The position numbers and the translations under genes are program-made. The notes under the pieces were generated by a model that saw only the letters and a program-made list of their open reading frames with translations, was not told the origin of the DNA and searched no databases. From positions 1,178,001 to 1,242,000 of the forward strand of contig NW_026515428.1 of assembly GCF_014898815.1 (NCBI RefSeq): DNA of 64,000 bases, read 5' to 3'. Each line of letters begins with the position of its first letter. The stretch's first letter is position 1. Source of the DNA: Panonychus citri (lineage: Eukaryota; Arthropoda; Arachnida; Trombidiformes; Tetranychidae). Positions 24,814 through 40,100 of this stretch are shown one piece after another.

Positions 24814-25050
24814 CAGGGCATTTCACCAAGTTTCCAACAAGTTTAGATAACTTCATATTCTTTGAGTATTTGGAATCCAGACTCATGCTATGGGAATTTG
24901 AGCGATGCTTGATCGTAATATTAAAACGTTCCAAACTGACAGCCTCAATCACTTCCTCATTATTGACCACGAAGAGGATAATTATTCAGAAAGGGTTATT
25001 ACAAGTAACCGGGTTTCTTTATATAATTTGAAATTCGGTGAAATGCCCTG
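24814..25050. mobile_element. Probable MITE, Tc1/mariner-like, 237 bp
   Basis: Terminal inverted repeats CAGGGCATTTCACC (24814-24827) and GGTGAAATGCCCTG (25037-25050) match perfectly over 14 bp, and the match weakens inward over a further dozen bases. Both ends are flanked by TATA, as expected of a TA target-site duplication. The interior has no transposase, so it would be non-autonomous. Its base composition is less simple than that of its surroundings. Family assignment rests on the TA flanks and the CAGGG terminus only. Confidence 0.6.
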
Positions 25051-28021
25051 TATATTGATTCAGTCAATAGCTTCTGAATGCCTTCAGCATTATCTGGTAA
25101 CTGAATTGATTCTGAGAGATTCTAATACTGTACCAAAGTGTTTTGCATTTCCATCAACCAAAACCCAACCTGTAGAAAAGATAATCATACAAGTTACTAC
25201 TCAGATTGAGAATAGAGAAACGGTATAAAGATTTACCTCGAGAATATTATCCGATCATTCAAGGAATACGACCTGGAACACACAATGGACCTTCGTGAGG
25301 GTCACAATAGTTACTTGAAATAAAGATCAACCAACATTTAGATTCATTGACCTAAACAGCCTTTAAATGACCTCTACTTGGTTGATGATCTCAAAAACGT
25401 TGTTCGATTTGTCCTTTTGCAATGCTTGACCATAATTTCTGAATGGTTCTTGATGAGCTCACGAGGTAAAATGTTCTGAACGAAATCGTTGGATTTTTCA
25501 TATTTCATGAATTTGGTTGGTAATTGAATTGAATTAACTGATGATAATAGCTATTATTATATTACTATTATCATGATAACTGTTTATGATGATAATGATA
25601 ATGATTAATATGAGAATCGTGACTCAATACTGAGTCAACTGTTAGAAATGATTTTCATTTAAAGTCTGAATACAATATAATCCGTGATAGTTAATTGTAA
25701 ATCAATCTCAACAATTAATCAGCTAATTAATTAATTGTGAAAAAGACAATGACTCAGATGATTTAATCATCATGAACTTGTTATGATTTTTTTTTAGGTT
25801 GAAAGATTTACTTTTATTAATTTATAAATTGAATGAATGATTTCAATTGAATTATTGTTCACTATGGCAAAAAGATGAGTAACATTATGATAAAATGATG
25901 ATGATGAAAAGACACACTGAGACCTCCCTCTAGGAAGATGATACATCTCTTCAAGTCATAATTAATTACTCTCATGATAATCAAACCAAAAGATGAAAGA
26001 AAATGTCAAAAACCCTGAAGCGATTGAAAGAAAATCAAAAAAAAAATATCGCTCATCGTAAGTGACAATTAAAAACAAAATCTAATCTTACATACTCATC
26101 ATCATCTTCATCCTGCCCTCAGGGTGAATACATTGGTTTATAACTCAATTTTACCATGAAACTATTAGTATTACAAACATTTGTAGATGTATACAAATCA
26201 CAACATTTGGATTCAATTGCCATTCATAATAATTAAAAGATCTAATAAATTATTGGAAATAAATTATCATTAGATTTTCAAGTAAAGTTAAAATTACTCA
26301 TTCTAATATTGGAGTAACATTTATCTTGGTTATTTATTCATTTCTACACTGGAAATATTAATAATAATGTTGATGGAATATATGAAAAAAAAAGATTCCC
26401 AGCTTTTGGGTAACCATGGCAACCAATGCTAAAGTTTCATATGGTAAATATATTCATGGTTGAATGCTGAATAATTAATAATTAGTCAAGATAATGTATC
26501 TGATAACAAATAACAACAAAATTTTCATGATAATATCATGGAAATGGATTTCTCCTTATCTCTTTTCATGGAAATTGAATTGATGATGATGAAAATATTT
26601 CTCTTCATCCTTATCATCATCGGAAAGATGATATTATGATGAGGATGTAGAAAAAGATTAGAACTTTTTTGTTCCATTTCGAGTTTGGATTTCGATTTGG
26701 TTTTCAATTCTCTTTCACCTGATTATTATTATTATTATTTCATGTAATCACATTTGAAATTGTTTCATGAGCCATGAAATGTTAATGATGATGATTTAAT
26801 ATAACTGATTGATTGTGAAACAGGAAAAAAAAAGTTCAATGACAATTTATTTGATTTGGTTCATATTTGTCTCTCTTTTTTTTGTTTATTTGTTTGATTA
26901 TCTTTGCCAATGGCAAATTATTGTTGTCTTGGATGGTTAATCATTTGCATCAATTGCTTTTGATTAATCTAATTGTTTCCATGTCATCTCCTAACTGCAG
27001 GTTAATCCAATTAAATGGGTTGCAATTTGTGTGTTGATTTTTTTTGCATTCCGATAAATTAACTTAATTAATTGTAAATTCTGCTGATGAAAGCTGATGA
27101 TTAGTTTAATCACAAACGACTTAGTTAAAGGTATAAAGATTAAATTGGATTAAGATTAAGATGATTATTGAAAGAGTGAGTGATTTTATTTTTAACCTTA
27201 ATTGATTACCAATTAATTGTCAATTTAACCTGATTACTTGTTGATTTTTCAAATCAAACAATCAATTACGGATTAATTGTTATCAAATAATCATTGAAAA
27301 CTCTGATGAAGGTTAACTTTGAATCTCAGTTAATCAAATTAATTGTGATAATCTAAATTAAGATTGAATTAATTGTATCAAGAGGTTAGAATGTATCAAA
27401 TTGATGATGATGATAAGGATGATGATGAGGATGATGAGAAGGTGGATGATAATTATTAGCCAAAGGAAAAACAAGAATCCAATTGACCTTTGATGAGCTT
27501 GTGTATATCACTTTTATTGTTATTTGTTATTATTGAAGCAACAAGAGGATGCAGAAGATGATGATGATGAGGAAGCATCTTCATCTTTTTTTTCATCGGA
27601 AGGATGAACGTGACAAAATTTACTGAGAAGATGAAATTGTCTTGAAATTTCATGTGATGAACATGAAAGTAAACATATAGACAGAAAAAAAGTATATATA
27701 TTTACTTTGGATTCTTATCTTTATCTCTAACTTGTATTTGGTTCACTTGGGTTTGAAGATGAGAAGATGAGGATGAAGATGATGGAGAAACAGGAGATAG
27801 ACAGTGAAGATTGAAAGTAAAAGAAGAAAAGACTGAAAGAAGATGGAGAATAGAGAAGAAGAGAAAAGAAAAACATAATCATCATCATCTTTCTTTTTCT
27901 CTTACTTTTTTTTATTCTTCTTTTTCCATCATGAAGATGATTCTTTGCTTGTTCCTGTTGATAGTTATCATGATTAGTTTTGGTCAAGAAGCGAAAAGAA
28001 AGAGAAAGTTTCATTTTCTAT

Positions 28022-28024
<3 letters not shown>

Positions 28025-28060
<36 letters not shown>

Positions 28061-28074
28061 TCTCTCTCTCTCTC
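28025..28074. repeat. (CT)n-rich microsatellite
   Basis: CT dinucleotides interrupted by CTTT units over about 50 bp. Confidence 0.9.
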
Positions 28075-31000
28075 AAGTGATGAAGATGAAAATAGTGTCC
28101 ATCTAGAAGAAGAGGATGAAAAGATTTACTGTCACATTTCCTTTAGAACCAATTGAAAAATGTTACAATTGATGAAGAAGATGAAGTTATGATGATGATG
28201 AAGACAGAGAGAAAGAGAAAGAGAAAGAGAATGATAAACAAGAAGATAAGCATGAAGACAAATCATGATGATAAATATCACTAAGACATTCAAAGTTTGA
28301 TTTATCATCTATTGAGGATAATATATGGATCAAGTTATCCTTGTGTTCCCAACTTACTATTGGCTAACTTACTGGTCAATTGAATATCAAGATGATGAGG
28401 ATAACAAAAAAAAATGAAGATGAAGATAAAAAACATTCACTTCTTATCTTCATCATCTTCATCATCATTTCAATATAAATAATAACAATTTCCTCTTGTT
28501 TTTTCATGATATGATTTGTGGGAGGTAATAAAAAACACTGAGTAGGTTCAACTGGATAACTTCAATAAATAACATGATAACAACAGCTAAAAACAAGGCT
28601 AAAGATAAAGAGACGATGAAGATGATAACAATAAGATAAATAATGATCATGGCAGAATTCAAGAATTCTGAACAGAAATAAGAAAAAACAAAAAAAATTC
28701 CATCTGAACTTTTCTCTCTCTCTCTCTCCATCATTTGTTTCCTCCCTTCATCAATCATCATCAAACGGTCATGATTGATTCATTAATTAATCATCTCAAT
28801 TATCCAGTAATTATTTATTTATTCTGAATAATAATATTATCAGAACCAAAAGTATTATCATGAAATTGTCCTAGGGCTATTGTTTATCTTCCACTATATT
28901 GATTAAGATTTGCTGAAATTTTGGGTAAAGATTACGCTCAAGCTACAAGGAGTCTATGAAATTTTAGAGTATCAAAAAATTAAGCATTGATTCCTACAGA
29001 TTCCTTCAAAAAGAAAGAGGAGAAAAAGAGAAAAAGAAAAAGAAATTTATTTTCGAATCCACGATTGAGAAATCATTTGAACAAAATTCTCATTTCAGTA
29101 TCCTAAATCCACAGGTCCCTCAAACAACACTCGCTCGGAACAAGATGACCTTAAGCTCCAAGTTGAACAGTTTTTCAACTCTAAGCCCCCTGAGTTGTAG
29201 ACAAAACAACGTTCTGTTTCTTTCTCTTTCTGTTCTGTCTCTCAGAGGGTTGAGCATTTGCCCTTTGGTAGTTAGTCGTGATTATTAATAACACTAAGCA
29301 CTTGGTATTTATTGTTTTCCATTGGCAATGATTAAGGTAATCATTTCACTGATAATTCAGTGCTTAGGATTCCGATTTTCGGGTGAAGTTTATGAAAACC
29401 AATTCTGATTATTGGTTCAGATTGAATTCTAGGAACTTTTTTGTTTCTTCTTCTTTTGGAGAGAAGAAAAAAAAATATTAATACAACAATTGCTTGTAAT
29501 TTACTAGTTCTTCATGACTGACCAAGCGAAAGGTAACTGACCTTTAACAGTTTAACTTTTACAGGGAAGTGAATTGTTTGCCTGATGATTATAATGATTC
29601 TGATAATCGATTCATTTTCCCCATTGAATATATTATCACCATAATGATGATTATTATGATAACAATAATAATTACAGGTAAGCCAGAAGCTAAAAGGTGA
29701 ATCATTAGTAATCAAAAAAGGTAAACAATTGACCCTAAAAATTGTTGCATCATAAAATTGGAAAAGGGATTAGCATCATTTTCAATAATCTTCACAAAGA
29801 TTAAACCAGATTAAGAGTTTTGAATGTTAACCTTTTGGAGATACTTTAAATATATTCATCACATGTTATTCATCTTATAACCCTGATTATGAATGAAAAT
29901 TTTCAGGGGGTGAGAAATCTGAGAAATGATAATAATCTTAAGCAAGGATTAGTTTTTTCCCCATGAACATGATGATTACAAACGTATTAAGAATTCATTT
30001 GTTATTATCATTGAAATATGAGGAGATAACATTAGATAATATAAACAAACAGATCCACAATTATAATACTACTGAATATTAAAGGCGATGTGGGTATGAT
30101 TGTATTCAGTTCTGTGATTCAGTTGAACAATTTTCTCATCAATCTCTTTCTTTTTCACTCTCTTTTCATGGTTCAATCTATTATCATTTATCAGGTAAAA
30201 AAAGACGAGGTAACAACAACATTATCGGATTTAGTTCTTATTTATATGCTCTCGTCATCTTCTCCACCCCCTGATCACATCATCATCATTCTAGCATCAT
30301 AGTTTTCTTGTGTTCTCATCTTCCTTGTTATCCCTTGTAAATTATAGATGAAATTCAAAGGGTATTAAAGGTATATTTAGGAGGGAGTGGAAGATGGAAA
30401 AAGCCAGAAAAAGAGAGTAAAAGGTAACAAGAGACTGATTAGATTCCCATCTCCCATCTCCCATCTCTCTCTCTCTCTCTCTCTCATCATTTTCCTCCTC
30501 TTTCACTTTTCCTCTTGGTTTCTGTAAAGACTTTGATACACTTTGCCTTAAGTCAATTCATCTTTCCACCATCAGCCTCCTAAAAATCACTCCCGTTCAT
30601 ATAACTAATACATGTTTGAATTGAATAATTTGCTTACTTTTTCCTCTCTCACTTTCATCCACCACCTCCTATTTTTTTACCACCCTCTGCACAACAAAAC
30701 ATTTCACACCAACATTCAACACACAAGCAAAAGTTCAGTGTCTAGATGAATAACTTTTCAGAGTAACTCCCTATTCCCTTCAACATACCAATCATCATCA
30801 TCTTATCATTTCAACCTTTAACAATATCATTTCCACTTTACTCCTCCAACCCATCAACCCTCAATCTCCCTCCTTCTCCTCTTCCTCCTCCTCCTCTCAG
30901 TCCATTGCTTATTAAACAGCTTGATATATAATCTTACTTGATTACTTAACCTTCAAATGCCCTTTAAACATAATACATTGATACCCTTGTATTCACTGTG

Positions 31001-32587
31001 AATCAAAAGATAAGCCAAAAAACTGAGCAACATTCATTTTCCATAATATTAACTCCCTGTGGAGTATTGAAGTGGACTTTTACTTGATATCACCACCCAC
31101 TTTAACCCACCACCACCATCATCATCCTCATCCTCATCCTCATCTCCTCCTCCTCCTCCTCCTCTCCATCATGTTATCATCATGTTTGATGTAATACAAC
31201 ATTTCATGTATCCTCTTAAATTGTTGCTACATCATTGAAAATGATTTGCTTAACCCATTTTCTTAGAGTAAATAATTGATTCATCAATTTCCCATCTCGA
31301 ACTCTCCAAACTTTCAGAACTTTTTTTCTTCTTCCTTATTATCGTAAATACATGGATACATTTATCGAGCAACAAGCATTATCGTTATCCTATCATTTTA
31401 ATTGTGATGAAAACTAATTAGATTAACAAATTAGGACCAGTTGATTATCATATCAACATGAAAACATTATCATTATTTTCACAATAAAGAAAAACAAAAT
31501 CAATTGAAAACAAAAGTCTAATCCAATTGAAAGTTTTAATTATTATCATAATACCTTCAGATTATCAAATTATTCATGGTTTGGGTAATTAAGTCTACGA
31601 CTAATTAATTATCTGTAATTAATATTATCCATATTAATAATAAAGGTATGAAAAAATGATTGGATTTATTTATAAATTAACTCAACTATCCTGAGCTTTG
31701 GACAATTAAGGTTAATTAAGGTTGATCCAAGTTTCAATGTCTTTTAATAAAGTCTAATTATCCAGGATTAATCTAATCACTGAGTAAATTGGTTGGCTCA
31801 ACAATTTAACTTATTTTTTTTTCACCAAAATCAGATTGATTGTTTCAATTGTATTCGTTGATTACCTTGAGAAAAACGTGATTTGAATTGTACAAACTAA
31901 ATCAATTCTAATGTTACAACCATTGGAAATAAATGTGAATATAAAAATTTTAGAACTTTTTTTTTCCTCGAAACTATCAATCGAACATGAGAACGAAAAA
32001 ATATTTTCTTCTACTAGTGAAAAGGAGGAAAAAATTCCCATGAATTTACCATGAAGTGTATCATCGTAATAATCAATGATAATAACGTTCTAATGATGAT
32101 AATCCATAAGCCTCTGAGTTTTCTGGTTCCCCTGAACCAGAATGAATAACCAGAGTAATAGCATTCATAATAAATGAAGACAAAGATATTGAGTCTATCG
32201 AATCATCATTTGAATGTTTCATGGGGAATCTGTTGGTTTCATGGAAATCAGAATGTTCAATATGTAGTAGTTGTATTATCGTGGAGAAAGGGAATTGGAA
32301 AAGAAAAAGAAAAGAAAAAAATATGATATTCTTATTTCTATTCTTGATGAATCTATCGTTTTACCCATGAAAACCTTGGTTACAATCCAATTGCCTGGAT
32401 TATCATGAATCCATCTAAAGATTCAGGAATCAGAGTTAACCTGTAACAAAGGAAAGTTTTGTTCATGATAATTTGTCACAACTTGTCAGAACCTCTGGTT
32501 ACCATGCAAAAATTTTCCACTTGGTTGTGATAGTTGATCATCATTATCTTCACCCGAATTTCATCACATTTCAAGATAATAATGAGC

Positions 32588-32613
32588 AGAGAGAGAGAGA
32601 GAGAGAGAGAGAG
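32588..32613. repeat. (GA)n microsatellite
   Basis: About 26 bp of AG dinucleotides. Confidence 0.9.
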
Positions 32614-35600
32614 CAGAAAAATTCATCTCATATGTTACACACCTTCAGGTTTTCATGATGAGAATCAGAAATTAACTTAATGCAAAAGAGACAATTAAAA
32701 GTGAATCAGAAAAAAAAATTCTGCAGCAAATTAATTAAACAGGAAGCAATGAGAGCTTAGTAAATTATCACCATGTAATAATATCTTCATGATAGCTCAT
32801 TATTCATGAATGATGGAAACTGAAATGCAAACTAATTAAATGAATCATGAGATAAATTGTTGAGTAAGAGAGAAAGGAAATCTTGAAATTCACAGAATGA
32901 AAAGCAAAAAATGAATAGAAATCAACTCGAGAAGAAGAAACTTTTTCAATAGAATTGTAAAAGTTTATATTAAGATTATTTTTCTATTTTTCTAATTAAC
33001 GTGTTGATATGAAATTTCTTAATTACCATGAATGTGGAAAATACGATAATCATCCTGGAATCTGAAAGAGCTCGGAACTTTTTTTTTCTCCAGCAAAATG
33101 AATTTTCAGCCATCATGATTACGGAAACAATCAAGATTATAATCTATTAAATGAAGATATCACAATACAAAAAGAAATGGAAAAGGTAAGATTTTTGATT
33201 GAATATAAAACTATTATTGTTAATATTTATCCAGCTAATCACTAATCATGATCATGAGGTTTGATTGTTATGATTATCATTAATATTATTATTAATTACT
33301 GAATCAAGTGAATTGAATCTCATGAGAATCAACTAGTCAACTCTGTTTCCAATTGAAAGGATATATATTATTATTTTTATCATCATCATCATCATCATCA
33401 TCTGTGTATTATTATTATGATAGATATTGAGTATTTATCCTTCATATAATAAAAACTAATAACAATCAGAGGAGTGGGAACTTGGTGGTGGGTAAAGTAT
33501 AATAATAAATCCCGAACTCAGAAGGTTCAGTTTTCAGCTATTTTTTTATTATCATTATTTGTATCTTACTCTGGGTTATGAGTTTGGTTAAAATGCTCAA
33601 ATCATTTATATTGTTACTCAATAGGAATATCATCATTCCTCTATTATTATTGTTTTCTTTGGAACTTCTCTCTCTCTCACTTTCGTTTTTTGTTCTATTC
33701 TCTTTTTCGAACAAAATATTTTCTCCCTTACTCGATTTCCACCGTCTTTTTGGTTGTGTAAATTGTTGGATTTCAAGTGTAAAATATATCAACTAATACA
33801 AAAGATTCCCCAAATTCCCGAGTGTATTTTATCATATCTACTCTTCAAGTTATCATGATGATGATGTTATCATTTGGTTCTCATGATAATGATCATCATT
33901 TTCTCAGTATTATTATTATCATGGTGGAAAAATAATTCTGTGGTTTTATTTTTTTTTTCTTTCTCCCCTGATTCTTAAACTGAGAAAATCAATTTTCTTG
34001 GTCAACTGTTGAACAATTTTCTTTCAATATTATTATTCAACTTTTGTCTCAATCAAATTATGGATTAACTTTAATCACAATCAAGACCCCTCTTAATAAC
34101 AAAATCATAATAAAAAGACAATTAAGTTGATCACAAAAATGGCAACTGATTAATTAATCTTCTTGTTTCATGTAATAATAATAACATGGTGATTATATCA
34201 TAATATAAACAACAATCTAATAGTTACACAATTCACATATCAACAATTGGAGTTTCAAAATTGAGCAACAATCAATACATGGAAAAATCAAATTTAGCTT
34301 ATTGATTAACTGATTTTATCTCATAAATGATTAACAATTTAATAATCATCTTGATAATGATTTGTAAGGATGAATATTATTGATCATTATTAATAATATA
34401 ACAACTGATTTAAGATTAATATTGATACAGATTTATTATTATATATTTTATGTTCAACTTTATTTGTTACTGTTTCATGTGTATTTTTATATACAGAATT
34501 GAAGATGAAGATGATGATGATGATAAATGATGATGATAAAAACTTGCAAGATGATGTTATCATAAATATTTATTATTATAAGTGAATATAAAATAATCAT
34601 CATAATAAGTAAGGTATAATATGAGAAATGTATTTATGCATATATAATATTATCCAAGCTAAATGTCTCTAAGAAATTGAATCTAATATGATTATCATCT
34701 AGATGATTTGAATAGTAGTGGGAGTTAATAGTCGGCAGAATGGGAAGAAATTGATTATCATCATGATTAGTTAACTGTTGTTGATCAATTGAATTGATAA
34801 CAATCATCAAGTGAATAAAGATAAGATGATTTCTCAGATGTTACCATCATCATCATCATCGTTATGATGATAATGACCAGTGGTCATTTTTCGTGTGGGC
34901 CAAATAATGTAAAAGCATTTCCTTTGGAAACCTTAATATTATTATTATTTCCTCAATTCTATCTCTTTATTTTTTTCCTCTTTACTTTTCTTTCTTACAG
35001 ATTCTGATTCTTGATTGAAATTTTATCTTTTAAACATAATGATGATTATCTTCATCTTCATGATGATGTATTTTATTTCATGGGAAATTATCATTATCTT
35101 CATGAGCTTCTGAATCTCTCATTGTTCATATTGTAACATGTTGCACGCAAATGAAAATATCCAACATGGTGTAAATGGTTAAATGATGGATATTTAATTT
35201 ACAATACAACATTTTCCTTAACCTTAATTATTTTTTCCCCACAATTTTTCCCCTAAAACAATCAAATTTAATCATTAATCCAACAAGGTAAACCAATCAG
35301 TGGATAGTTTCAATTTCAACCTTTCATCTGACAGGAAAATACATTTAATAATTGAGAATCCAATATAAATATATATTCACAATTCTGAGAAATCAGCATT
35401 TTCCTTATCCTTATATTGATTTTGTATATATTCATATCTTTATTTATTATCCACATAATAATAATAATAATAACTACTTATAACTCAATCAATGCATTTC
35501 CAAGTTATATCATAACTGTTACATTAAGCCAATCAATAATATACTAATCATAATATACCCAAGGAAAATGTTGTATATACATTTTCAAGAGTATATATGT

Positions 35601-36208
35601 ATTCAAATAGGAAGGGTATGCATACATATGTATTTATTGTAAATAGTAAGAGTAAAAGTATATATGTGTATATTTATCATATGATATCAACTGAGAATTT
35701 GAAATTAGCATTGAATTATTATTATTATTATTTTCTTCTGGGAGTATAATGTATGATATGTTTGGAAAACCTGATTTTTTTGGTTTACTAATTTACATGA
35801 GAAATATATATTTACAAGTATTCGGATCCGGAAATGAATACTTATAGTACAGAATTTAAGAAAAAAATTTTCTTTCTTCTTTTCGACTTTTATTATTATT
35901 ATTCTTATGATACTTGACATTTATACTAAAATTGTAGGTGGTAAAAGTTTATTTCCTTTTCCTTTCTCTTTTCCTTAGATATTAAATATTCATTCAATAA
36001 TATATTTTCTCTTGTTATTGTTATCATGTTAAATGATGAATACCCTTCAATGTAATAACATTTATGTCGGTAGAAAATTTTTAACAAAATAATATTTGAT
36101 ACTCTCAACAAAACGTGATGTATATGCTTTTATTCAATTTCTTATAATAATAATACCCTCATACCCACGGCTTTTTAATATCTTTAATCCAAAGCATTAT
36201 CTTTGGAA

Positions 36209-36234
36209 TCTCTCTCTCTCTCTCTCTCTCTCTT
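36209..36234. repeat. (CT)n microsatellite
   Basis: About 26 bp of CT dinucleotides. Confidence 0.9.
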
Positions 36235-37086
36235 TGATTATCAAATCATATTCTCGTTTTGATAATAATGTTGGCAAAATTTGTCGGTAAATTCTGATGA
36301 AGAAATTGTTGTTTATTGAAAACTTCTTGTTGCCAAGTTGATTATTGATTTGTAATTGTAAATATATCATGGAAACTGAACTGAATTAAGCTTTTTGATT
36401 AATTTTCCTTTTCTTTCACCATATAAACAACATTTATCTCAAGATGATTATGAGAAAAAGGTTATCATCTTCATCCAGAGATCAACATTTAATATATAAA
36501 ACTTTCACTCTTCATATATACAAGTATTAACACTTTATTTGTTTCGTGTTGATTATTATCTGGAAAGAAACAAGAACAAAAAAATTGATTATAATCAAAA
36601 AATCAATTTTGATTATTGTAGCTTATTACTAAACATTGTTGACAATCAATTGTGTTAACAATTAAGATGATGATGATGATTATTATTATCATGATGATGG
36701 TAACCATTAGATTCATTGTTATTGTTATTGATTATGATTGGTTTGGAAAAGTTAAGAGAAAAAAATGAATTCTAATCGATTGTGAAGTTTTTTTTTCTTA
36801 CTCTGATATTTTCTTACCTGGGAATAGTTTTTTTTACCGTTTCCATGTAAATTGTTTACTCTCTGGTCTCTTGATTGTTGGTAAGATTAATTGTTGATTG
36901 ATGTTGTGTGAATTGTGGTTAACTTGTTGATTGTTCATCATAATCAACATATAAACGATTAGAGTTATAATTTGACCCAAAGTTTTTTTTCGTATGATTA
37001 ATTCTGATTAACTGTTTTGTTATTGATTCGATTTTCTTTTCTTTCTTCTATCTCTTCATTCAGAATCTATTCAGGACCAGAATCGA

Positions 37087-37092
<6 letters not shown>

Positions 37093-37141
<49 letters not shown>
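37093..37141. repeat. (GA)n microsatellite
   Basis: 49 bp of GA dinucleotides in gene-free DNA. Confidence 0.95.
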
Positions 37142-37146
<5 letters not shown>

Positions 37147-40100
37147 AGTAATCTGAAACGTTGAATTAGTGTCTGAACAAACTGATGAATGGATTGGATT
37201 CTGATGATGGTTTCAAGATTCATGATGATATTAAGACCAAGATTATAGAGCTTAAGATGAAGGTTAATAAGGAGGAAGATGAGAATGAGTGAGTTAGGTT
37301 TTGTCATTGGATGAAGATGATGTTAATCATGATGATGATGATGAAGAAAAAGGGAAGATTAAAGCTTAGGAATTGATGGTTTAAGGTTCAATTCTGTGTA
37401 ATAAGATGCTCATGATAATATATAAAAGAAAAAGTAAAAAGGATTTGTTTGATCAAATGAAATAAAAGTGAATTAGTGTTATTAGCTTAAGATTTTGTCG
37501 ATTCAAATTACTGGTTAATTGTAATTAACCGACCTGATTGTATTAACAACAGTGACTACAAATCTCTGTAAATCAAAGGCAAACCAATTTAAAACTAATT
37601 CCAATTGCAATTTGATTCAATCGATAATAAATCAATCGGAAATTATGATCACAAATCCGATTCACCTTTCGGTTAATTTTCATACACCATTTCAATTCAT
37701 TGTAAATGATTAACAATCAAATGTAACAATTAAAGTTTATCAATAAAATTGATTCGTTTCCTTCTTGATCTTCTTGTCTCGTCAATGTTTATTTCTAAAT
37801 CGAAGATGATTAATAATTTATAATCAGCTGATAATCGAATTCGGATTGAAATTTTTTTTCTCTTCGCTTGAAATTAACTTAATTGTAGATTAATGATTTA
37901 GATCATTTTTCTCGATAGAGTTTTCGTCTTTAGGATTACTAGTGACATCTTTTGGTTGGAAATTGTGTTAGTTGGAATTTCAGACAATAGGTGGCGATGG
38001 AAGTTTCGAATCGAGATTCGAACGATCAACTTTTTTTTTCTTCAGAACTTTTTTTTTTGCTCCTCGATTGAGATTCTGAACAGAAGCTACTTTGAAATCT
38101 TTGGTTTCCTATGAATAACTTTTCATGGTTTTGTTGTGTGTTGATCATTGTTTGCCTTTAATTTTCAGGAACAAGTCAAGAGAGAAAGAGAAAGATACAA
38201 AATCGATTCCATGATTTGGTTCATAAAGTTCACTGAACTTTTTTTATTCTCTCAACGTTGGCTGAGTTTTTATCTCTCCAGAATGCTCAGATTTTTATCT
38301 CCAGTTGATGATAATCTTCAGGGTGATCATGAGGATGGAGATAATGATGATAAAGATCAACCATTGAGAAGAAGAAAAGAAAAGAAATCATCCCAAAAGT
38401 AGATTCTTTTATTCAGAAAAGAACAGAAAAGTTCTAATCAAGAATCAGAACTTTTTTTCATTCTTTTTAATTTGATTAAATACAATTTTCTCTAGATGAA
38501 AGTGATTAAAATCCATTTACAAATCAAATTAAAATTCACAATTTTCACTTATAATTTCATTTCATTTCTCCCGCGCTTTCAACTGATTAAAAATTTGCTC
38601 TTGATTATTTTTTAATTTCTGTTCAAATGAAAGGTAATTAATTTCTAATTATCGTTTATTAACCTTTTCCTGGTTAACTAATTAACATTTAATTGAAAAT
38701 TAAATTTTCTGTTTTATCCTTTTAAGTCGCTTTTCAATAATTACTCCACTCACTCTCTCTCTCTCTCCCGGTCAATCAAGTAATTTACTTGACCCTTTAC
38801 TTTGACAGTTAACAGTTTTCCTAATCAAAATTATATTCCAAATGATTAACTGAGTAACAATTAAGTGAGATACCTTAAGGTAAGTGATATTGATTGAAGA
38901 TCTGATGATTAGTAAATTGTCACTTTCTCCTCATGTAAACATATATTTACAATTCTTGAATACATGTAACCTTATTTACTGAAATTCTGACTGATTTTTT
39001 GTTTCTCTTTCGATTTCAGATTCAGTGGGATATTCACCCTGTAACTTTCCATCCACCCTGATGAAGTTAAATGAGGTAGAAGAGAAATAATAACAACAAC
39101 AAGAGTAAAAGACCAAAGAGAATTGAAATGATTCTGTAAAGGAAAAGGAAAAGGAAATATAATCAACAGTTTCATGTGAAAACATCGATTATGAGAAAAA
39201 AAAAGAAAATCAATTTTTTCTTCTCACCTATTTGATGATATGAGAGGGATTAAGGAAGAGGATTGAGAATAGATGAAGATTACAATTAAAATGAAACCTT
39301 GTAATCAACCAATTAAGATGGCAAACAATCAAAGTGATTGGAAAGAAAATTAATTTTGACATCAACATGAAAATACTCAAGAAAATGATGATAATCAAAA
39401 TCTTTACCTTTAAATAGTTAAAAGGTAAATTAATCAAGAAGATTGGAGAGAGAACAATATTAATTATAATTGATTACCGTTTAATTTGATTGTTTTTTTT
39501 CTGTTAAATTGTTATTCTGATGTGGAAATCAAGTCATAATTCAGTCAATGGTTTAATCCATTTTGATACTGTTGTTGTTGTTGTTTCGTCTTAACCAACA
39601 ATCAAAACTTATCATCATCAATTTCCCTTCATAATCATCATCATGTTCATGTTCATCATCATGTCCATCATCATTTTCATCCCGATTTCGAGGTCACTCT
39701 GATTTGTTTTTCTCTCAATCTTCCTCCACGCTGGGATGGCCAATACGTCGAGTTGTAATTCAGTTTTTTTCTACTTTATAATTGAAAGATTTTCAAATAT
39801 AAACATCACATTAACAGTTAGATTTACAATCAGCATCATTAACGTTTCAACGATAATTCAATAAGCGTAAAACAAGAAGGCTTGAAAATTGAATTTCAGG
39901 TCAAAAGCCTAATCTGAGAAAACCTGATTATGTCCATTTGGAAAGGTTTAATTTCAAACATTTCGCATTTTGATTAAGGGTGATGAGGATGATGATGATG
40001 ATCAAGATGAAGATGAAGATGCTGATGATACGGTATGAAGATGATACCCAAAAATAATCACAAAAGCCTGTAAGCAGAGTTGTGATAGTTTAATGATTGA

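Noticed and set aside
24905..25228. 107-residue plus-strand ORF across the MITE and its right flank
   Set aside because: It starts inside the MITE and leaves it, shows no domain, and its composition is explained by the less AT-rich sequence there.
25229..25471. Possible second inverted-repeat element (TTTACCTCG...CGAGGTAAA) just right of the MITE
   Set aside because: The arms match over only about ten bases, have no target-site duplication and do not extend inward. This is within chance for the region.
29150..29200. Short hairpin (CAACTC/GAGTTG) as a possible RNA gene
   Set aside because: Six-base stem only; no promoter or terminator context to support it.
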